From contig QLIY01000150.1 in assembly GCA_003260075.1 (NCBI GenBank), forward strand, positions 64,207-128,206: a stretch of 64,000 bases of DNA, written 5' to 3'. The stretch is from Phallusia mammillata (Eukaryota > Chordata > Ascidiacea > Phlebobranchia > Ascidiidae). Below the pieces are notes generated by a model. It did not search any database. It was not told the DNA's origin and was given only the letters and a program-made list of their open reading frames with translations. Below are positions 62,801 through 64,000 of the stretch, piece after piece. A program made the position numbers and the translations under genes. Every line of letters begins with the position of its first letter. Position 1 is the first letter of the stretch.

Positions 62801-64000
62801 TTCAATGTGATTTGAATACAAAAGTGACAATACAATCAGACTGTTGGTGAAGTAATATTTAACATAAGCTTTGACATGACAAAATTTTAATGCACTTAAA
62901 AAACTTAACCGCTTAATATGGTTACAACAAAAATACACATTTAATGAAAACTGTAGTATGACAATAATCAGAGTACATTTTAGTGTTTTCTATCATTTGA
63001 ATGATTTCTACAGAACATCAATGAACCTGCTTACGGAATTCACGAAATAACCTCCTTTCTTTCCATGCTATCATCATGCTTGACTGCACACACGCTAACT
63101 AGGGGTGACAATGGTCATCAGGATGTTACACAAGATGATGTCACAATTGGAAAAAGGTTCAATGCTCACCAATACGGATTTTTATTAAAATACATTTCTG
63201 TTAACAAAACACAAATGTTTGTGTAAAAAAACACTCATAAGGTCATTTTTCTCAAACATGAAACATGGGCCTGTTCACACTTTTTAAGATATGTGTATGG
63301 GGGGGGGGAAATACATTAGGCATTTTTATGAAAATACATTTCTGTTAACAAAACACAAATGTTTGTGTAAAGAAACACTCATAAGGCCATTTTTTTTTCA
63401 AATATTAAACATTGGCCTGTTCACACTTAAGATATGTGTATAGTCGGCCAAATGTGTTATATTGCAGATTATGGCAAATTCTGTGTATTTTGTATCACTT
63501 TTCCTGACCAATTGGACAAGCATATGTTTCTCACAAGAAAAAAGACTCTTGACTAAAATAAAATAAATGTTGGTTCAAATTTCTAAATGACAGAAATATT
63601 CAGCATTAGCACTAGTGGACACACTCATTATGAAATTCAAATACCCACAAATTTCTTATTAGGTCACAACGCACATCTGGAACTGTTGATGATACTCGGT
63701 CAACCAGAACAGGTGCAAGTGGAGTTCGTTCGAGACTTGATGATGCCGTTCCGGATTCTCATCACCAGATTGCGATCAACCTCTTTGCCTTCTCCTTTGT
63801 GTGGGCATTTGGTGGCAGTTTGCAAGAAAATGAGATGGAACGATTTGACAATGTTGTCAAGAAGGCCTTCGGGGGGGGGGTGTTCCGGATACTCATCACC
63901 AGATTGCGATCAACCTCTTTGCCTTCTCCTTTGTGTGGGCATTTGGTGGCAGTCTTCAAGAAAATGAGATGGAACGATTTGACAATGTTGTCAAGAAGGC
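31340..64000 (+). CDS. DNHD1: Dynein heavy chain domain-containing protein (DNHD1-like), 3' end outside window
   Basis: Phase-consistent exons: 31340-31446, 32318-32474, 32932-33090, 33299-33419, 34323-34446, 35085-35219, 35731-35910, 36594-36800, 37203-37406, 37870-37981, 38690-38874, 39608-39705, 40522-40633, 42548-42782, 43184-43238, 43748-43947, 44319-44525, 46399-46518, 46655-46827, 46981-47083, 47389-47541, 47898-48112, 48721-48832, 49121-49303, 49459-49600, 49775-49848, 49924-50076, 50468-50661, 51364-51501, 51801-51989, 52568-52731, 52931-53018, 53324-53476, 53654-53827, 54353-54583, 55196-55363, 55521-55707, 56041-56264, 56802-56886, 57191-57325, 57509-57771, 58588-58685, 58879-59026, 59526-59616, 59675-59756, 60043-60183, 60517-60664, 61727-61912, 62585-62792, 63014-63156, 63663-63870. 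About 2,620 codons. The start has an in-frame TAA 30 bases upstream. Linker, AAA1 and AAA2 are dynein-like but divergent, and the N-terminal region resembles DNHD1, a protein linked to sperm flagella in mammals. Introns otherwise hold only the repeats listed. Confidence 0.8.
31607..31840. repeat. Degenerate tandem repeat, roughly 20-base unit (GGTGCACCTTTACATTGCTT-like)
   Basis: About ten imperfect units of GTGCA-C-TTTA followed by a CACTT or TGCTT variant occur in succession in intron 1 of the dynein-like gene. The last units are followed by an inverted copy (AAAGGTGCACCAAG). Unit length varies from about 19 to 30 bases, so it is an old or decayed minisatellite. Confidence 0.6.
31870..31968. 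mobile_element. Truncated copy of the TAGTGATGGGACGA hAT-type element
   Basis: It begins TAGTGATGGGACGATACC and follows the reverse complement of the intact element at 48391-48514 through GTTTTGAAGCGAGTACCGAT and ACCGGGTACT. It then loses the other terminal repeat, so no target duplication can be scored. Intron 1. Confidence 0.75.
34520..34740. repeat. Direct repeat around a 10-G junction (34623-34632), intronic
   Basis: About 100 bases beginning GATGATATTAACCTGCACTG precede the run and recur after it, with four to five substitutions (GATGATGACAAC/GATGGTGACAAC and others). Intron after exon 5. Confidence 0.88.
34780..35008. repeat. Direct repeat around a 12-G junction (34892-34903), intronic
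   Basis: About 100 bases beginning GTTAATC-CTCAAAGAAGCT occur on both sides with two or three substitutions. It lies within 160 bases of the previous junction, in the same intron upstream of exon 6. Confidence 0.88.
36166..36405. mobile_element. hAT-type miniature element of 240 bp
   Basis: Ends CAGTGTTTATCAACC and ATTAAGAATCACTG are imperfect inverted repeats. The 8-mer flanks are GTGTAGGC and GTGTATGC (one mismatch). TTGCGTACCAC / GCATACCACTG subterminal motifs are visible. Intronic, upstream of exon 8. Confidence 0.78.
37428..37470. repeat. Dispersed repeat, partial copy 2
   Basis: TTCGGTATAGCGCCTTCAAT followed by GGGCCTGGCGTACTG matches the last third of the repeat at 51037-51160. It starts just after the donor of exon 9. 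Confidence 0.55.
38798..39440. repeat. Tandem haplotype copies around a 10-G junction (39033-39042), duplicating the 3' part of exon 11
   Basis: Bases from GAATTCCACCTTT at 38798 through the donor of exon 11 recur at 39044-39123 with silent changes (GTACAC/GTCCAC, TTCGTG/TTTGTG). The shared intron continues with TTGGCCAATCAAATT hairpins and GGACACCA-AG motifs. The second copy carries about 180 extra bases (about 39130-39325), an apparent allelic insertion or deletion. Only one exon copy belongs in the gene. Confidence 0.85.
39747..39821. repeat. Misplaced copy of the exon 1/intron 1 boundary, next to a single n
   Basis: These 75 bases are identical to 31441-31515, starting six bases before the exon 1 donor. 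They end at the n at 39823. A perfect 75-base match 8.3 kb away, stopping at a join symbol, is best explained as an assembly chimera. Confidence 0.8.
39848..40033. mobile_element. hAT-type element with CAGCGGTTCCCAACC ends
   Basis: The left end CAGCGGTTCCCAACC and the right end GTTGGGAACCATG are inverted repeats. A possible target duplication (CATTAGGC / CCTTAGG) runs into the G junction and cannot be scored fully. GGTCCATGAG / TACATGGCC subterminal motifs resemble those of the element at 23266. Confidence 0.65.
40583..41047. repeat. Perfect 232-base direct repeat joined by a single n (40815), duplicating the 3' half of exon 13
   Basis: Bases 40583-40814 and 40816-41047 are identical as far as I can read them. 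The block begins inside exon 13 (TGGTTTCAACCGACAGAC) and runs through its donor into the intron. Unlike the G-run duplications it shows no divergence, so it is probably the same allele read twice. Confidence 0.88.
41220..41395. mobile_element. pogo/Tigger-like miniature element in one haplotype copy
   Basis: Ends CAGTAAAGCTCAGTTAA and TTAACCGAGGTTTACTG are imperfect inverted repeats of the type seen in pogo-group (Tc1/mariner superfamily) MITEs. Related right ends (GATT-AAC-GAGGTTACTGTA) lie just upstream of both exon 13 copies (about 40470-40492 and 41650-41680). No open frame. Confidence 0.55.
41890..42047. mobile_element. 158-bp hAT-type miniature element with perfect target duplication
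   Basis: Ends CAGTGGTGGGATTCA and TGAATCCCACTACTG. Identical 8-mers GTGCTATC flank it (41882-41889 and 42048-42055). The interior has ACCGGTT motifs in both orientations. It lies 65 bases after the second copy of exon 13 and has no counterpart after the first copy, so it is probably allele-specific. Confidence 0.88.
44319..53827 (+). CDS. Dynein linker region of the DNHD1-like protein (exons 17-34)
   Basis: Residues about 798 to 1708. In cytoplasmic and axonemal dyneins the linker is the lever arm that bends over the AAA ring. Order of hallmarks: EIYRFVSTWNDLEYEKW (exon 17); EAMKSRHW at about 1178-1183 (exon 24, canonical ...RHW); AEYSLEQLLRKIKTKWEE (exon 25); LQGMLQSRHAVE (exon 27, canonical S-R-x-V); WVSCQDKWMYLTKVF (exon 28, canonical Q-x-x-W-x-Y-L-x-x-I-F, WMYL at about 1357-1360); RLHFLCDEDCIRLLG (exon 30, canonical R-F-x-F-L-S-x-D-x-L-x-x-I-L); and WLLRYPCQVNLLADAVLW (exon 33). 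Every splice phase agrees. The region is complete. Confidence 0.85.
44600..46340. repeat. Tandem haplotype copies around a 10-G junction (45797-45806) with a roughly 700-bp indel
   Basis: The stretch beginning TTAGGTTG-GAGAGT and containing GGTTGTGTAAAAAGAATA, then TAAAACT-GTGAT, and ending CAAACTATATTGACAT occurs at 44600-45796 and at 45807-46326. The first copy has about 700 bases (about 44640-45330) absent from the second. Intron after exon 17; no coding sequence involved. Confidence 0.82.
45370..45713. mobile_element. hAT-type element, TAGTGATATACC ends (and its allelic copy 45888-46245)
   Basis: TAGTGATATACC at the left and GGTGCATCACTA at the right are inverted repeats; flanks GGTAAAAC / GTTAAAAT match at six of eight. 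The copy at 45888-46245 has TGGTGATGCCCC and GGTGTATCACTA ends with the same flanks, so it is the same insertion in the other allele. Non-coding. Confidence 0.7.
48391..48514. mobile_element. 124-bp palindromic hAT-type miniature element with perfect target duplication
   Basis: Ends TAGTGATGGGACGA and TCGTCCCATCACTA are perfect 14-base inverted repeats. Identical ATAGTAAT 8-mers flank it (48383-48390 and 48515-48522). Most of the interior is built of GGTACTCGGTA / GAGTACCGAT modules in opposite orientations, so it could fold into a near-complete hairpin. A truncated relative is at 31870-31968. Confidence 0.93.
50814..50871. repeat. 58-base G homopolymer
   Basis: A run of about 58 G in the intron after exon 28, followed by TTTATTCCC. 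Unlike nearly all other runs here it is far longer than 10, and I find no direct repeat around it. It may be a sized gap filled with the same spacer character, or a real G-tract; the uniform use of G spacers elsewhere favours a gap. Confidence 0.85.
51037..51160. repeat. Dispersed repeat, copy 3
   Basis: The longest copy of the family at 26823 and 37428: AACATAAATTCATAACTGG, then CCCTGAAGC, ACAAGCAATCACAGCACAC, and GATTCGGTATAGCGCCTTCA to GGTACTGG. It lies in the intron before exon 29. No terminal inverted repeat was recognised; class unknown. Confidence 0.6.
54170..54257. mobile_element. hAT-type element end with an apparent empty site, joined by n (54191)
   Basis: AGCCTTAAGTGAGGAACTGT occurs at 54171-54190 (before the n) and at 54238-54257. 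Between them lies GACCGGTCAAATGCCCAACC followed by CTA, the right end of a TAGGGTTGGGCATTTGACC element. The first flank looks like the uninserted allele and the second like the inserted allele. Confidence 0.6.
54353..58685 (+). CDS. AAA1 module of the DNHD1-like protein (exons 35-42)
   Basis: Residues about 1709 to 2172. AAA1 is the main ATPase site of motor dyneins. Seen here: TPYGFEYYG at about 1754-1762 (canonical YGYEYLG); ITPATERC (canonical ITPLTDRC); Walker A GPSNVGKS at about 1805-1812 (canonical GPAGTGKT); Walker B SWLCFDHAEHL with Asp about 1857 followed by His instead of the catalytic Glu (canonical CFDEFNR); FMAFTTQPG then EIPDSLRAVYRPTC (canonical TMNPGYAGR...ELPDNLKALFRP); and SGFSGAINLSQKL. 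Exon 41 inserts a Ser/Thr/Arg-rich stretch of about 50 residues. ATP hydrolysis at this site is unlikely; nucleotide binding is uncertain. Exons 36 and 38 are duplicated by junctions. Confidence 0.85.
54578..54870. repeat. Direct repeat around a 10-C junction (54720-54729)
   Basis: The last bases of exon 35 (GAAAGGTAAAC) and about 135 bases of intron occur on both sides of the run with three or four differences (one A indel, ATGTCG/ATATCG, TATTTAGC/TACTTAGC). The strand of the run has switched from G back to C. Confidence 0.88.
55041..55330. repeat. Duplicated exon 36 (AAA1 Walker A) around a 10-C junction (55174-55183)
   Basis: The first copy starts at 55050 and breaks at the C-run after KQYI; the second starts at 55196, runs to 55363 and has the donor. 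They differ by silent changes (GGTAGA/GGCCGA giving the same Gly-Arg, GTAGGA/GTTGGA, ATTTCT/ATATCT). Only one belongs in the gene; the complete copy is used in the model. Confidence 0.9.
56176..56600. repeat. Direct repeat joined by a single n (56385), duplicating the 3' part of exon 38
   Basis: AGTTGGAGTTGGAAGTCTTG through the donor of exon 38 and about 110 bases of intron occur at 56176-56384 and 56386-56590, with substitutions (ACTATG/ACTGTG, Met to Val; GGGCTT/GGACTT silent). The second copy has no acceptor of its own. Confidence 0.88.
56876..57190. repeat. Direct repeat around a 10-C junction (57028-57037)
   Basis: CTGATTGAGGTAATGTTTGG, which includes the last nine bases of exon 39, and about 140 bases of intron recur after the run with a short deletion (TTTTATGGTCTCTTG versus TTTTTATCTTG). 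Confidence 0.88.
57859..58369. mobile_element. 511-bp hAT-type element built of ATTCGGCCGAAT motifs, perfect target duplication
   Basis: Ends TAGAGATGTACCGAAT and ATTCGGTACATCACTA are inverted repeats with one mismatch. Identical GTTTTTAT 8-mers flank it (57851-57858 and 58370-58377). Both subterminal regions are arrays of CCGAATATTCGG / TTCGGCCGAA modules. The 250-bp centre has no recognisable transposase. Intron after exon 41. Confidence 0.92.
58879..64000 (+). CDS. AAA2 module of the DNHD1-like protein (exons 43-51, cut by window end)
   Basis: From residue about 2173. QLYTLIRLNQSIVIAG precedes the Walker A GAAGSGKT at about 2211-2218, which is intact. It is followed by FPNAHSTSELFGFHK and VWKNGLL (canonical NPKA...ELYG...W-DG). 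Walker B region WIVMDGEINPTW (Asp about 2384) then CLLDDHKRAHLSN matches the usual AAA2 form WIVFDGPVDAIW...VLDDNK. IIFEVANFANASPAVASRC corresponds to IFEV-NL-ASPATVSR, and INLFAFSFVWAFGGSL to the F-x-F-S-x-V-W-G helix. Exon 49 ends in AGG|GTGTGT; exons 26, 31, 47 and 48 use AAG acceptors. Exon 51 is interrupted by a G junction and continues beyond the window. Confidence 0.85.
59230..59465. repeat. Direct repeat around a 10-G junction (59346-59355)
   Basis: About 105 bases (TTTTTGGTATTAGGGC-TGC to GAGAGTTACAT) occur twice with two substitutions. Intron after exon 43. From here to the right end all runs are G. Confidence 0.88.
60376..60650. repeat. Duplicated exon 47 around a 10-G junction (60504-60513)
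   Basis: First copy 60378-60503 and second 60517-60664 share acceptor and coding sequence with three or four substitutions (GTGAAA/GTCAAG, TGTACGGTA/TGCACAGTA silent; ACGAGA/CCAAGA, Thr to Pro). The second is complete and carries the donor. Reading through both would duplicate about 42 residues. Confidence 0.9.
60824..61775. repeat. Haplotype copies around a 10-G junction (about 61421-61430), duplicating the start of exon 48
   Basis: Bases from GTAATTCTCCCTTAATAAAC to AAAAAATGGATTGT-ATGGA occur at 60828-61420 and 61437-61768. The first copy contains a 253-bp inverted-repeat insertion (60931-61183) lacking in the second. The first exon 48 copy is cut by the run after about 40 bases; the second is complete. 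Confidence 0.88.
60931..61183. mobile_element. 253-bp inverted-repeat element, present in one haplotype, carrying an exon-like cassette
   Basis: The left arm starts GTAGATACTTTGACGCCAAA and the right arm ends CCAAAAACGAGCAG-complementary sequence, then GCATCTAC. Arms of about 50 bases are about 80-85% complementary (both include TCACTTTAGGTCAA or its complement). TTGTATCTC flanks both sides; the other haplotype has a single TTGTGTCTC, an empty site. Inside is a pyrimidine tract with TTTTGCAG, 34 open bases and GTGAAGG. Superfamily not assigned. Confidence 0.8.
62219..62575. repeat. Direct repeat around a G junction (62389-62399)
   Basis: AACTAAAAAATATGTTTATT through TTTATCAAATTTATTTTA (about 170 bases) occurs on both sides with three small differences (GTTTTGAATT/GTATTGAATT, TTCATC/TTTATC, one T indel). 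Intron before exon 49. Confidence 0.9.
63175..63440. repeat. Direct repeat around a 10-G junction (63299-63308)
   Basis: About 120 bases (AAATACATTTCTGTTAACAA to AAGATATGTGTAT) occur twice with several substitutions and small indels. Intron after exon 50. Confidence 0.88.
63746..64000. repeat. Duplicated 3' part of exon 51 around a 10-G junction (63871-63880)
   Basis: GTTCCGGAT-CTCATCACCAG to GTTGTCAAGAAGGC lies at 63750-63866 and again from 63882 to the window end. Substitutions: GATTCTCAT/GATACTCAT (silent or Ser-to-Thr depending on frame) and GTTTGCAA/GTCTTCAA. The second copy is not preceded by an acceptor, so it is the continuation of the other contig. Confidence 0.9.

Overview
The window is intron-rich, AT-biased eukaryotic DNA. 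It holds two genes on the + strand and a dense set of short non-autonomous DNA transposons. Introns of a few hundred bases, short intergenic distance and the gene types suggest a compact, highly polymorphic invertebrate-deuterostome genome. An ascidian tunicate fits best, but this is an inference and was not tested by any search.

Layout. Bases 1-11,708 contain no gene I can recognise and look more GC-rich than the rest; the missing 5' end of the first gene may lie there or outside the window. Bases 11,709-29,473 encode a transmembrane semaphorin of the class 6/class 1 type: sema domain (13 exons through the PSI module and its linker), one transmembrane exon and a proline-rich cytoplasmic tail. 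Between the PSI linker and the transmembrane exon lies an in-phase 1,583-base exon (20,053-21,635) ending in a stop codon. It would give an alternative, probably secreted product with a cysteine-containing, strongly basic C-terminal region of about 526 residues that I do not recognise. About 1.9 kb downstream, at 31,340, starts a dynein-heavy-chain-like gene of the DNHD1 type. I could follow 51 exons with consistent splice phase (about 2,620 codons) through the N-terminal region, linker, AAA1 and AAA2, to the right edge, where the gene is cut. Its AAA1 has a degenerate Walker A and a Walker B without the catalytic Glu. No functional link between the two genes is evident; they are simply adjacent.

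Mobile DNA. At least eight hAT-type miniature elements with terminal inverted repeats and 8-bp (often perfect) target-site duplications, several hAT fragments, a pogo-like element and a polymorphic inverted-repeat element carrying an exon-like cassette are scattered through introns.

Assembly structure. The most pervasive signal is technical. There are 23 homopolymer runs, nearly all about 10 G or 10 C, plus four single n. Most separate two imperfect direct copies of the flanking sequence (about 50-1,200 bp). They look like fixed-length spacers joining unmerged overlapping contigs or haplotypes. They duplicate several dynein exons in whole or part (exons 11, 12, 13, 14, 36, 38, 47, 48, 51). 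The run strand changes in blocks (C, then G, then C, then G), as if sub-scaffolds were placed in opposite orientations. I did not find a new multi-gene system. The most biologically interesting items are the semaphorin alternative terminal exon, the inactive AAA1, and the allele-specific transposon carrying an exon-like cassette.
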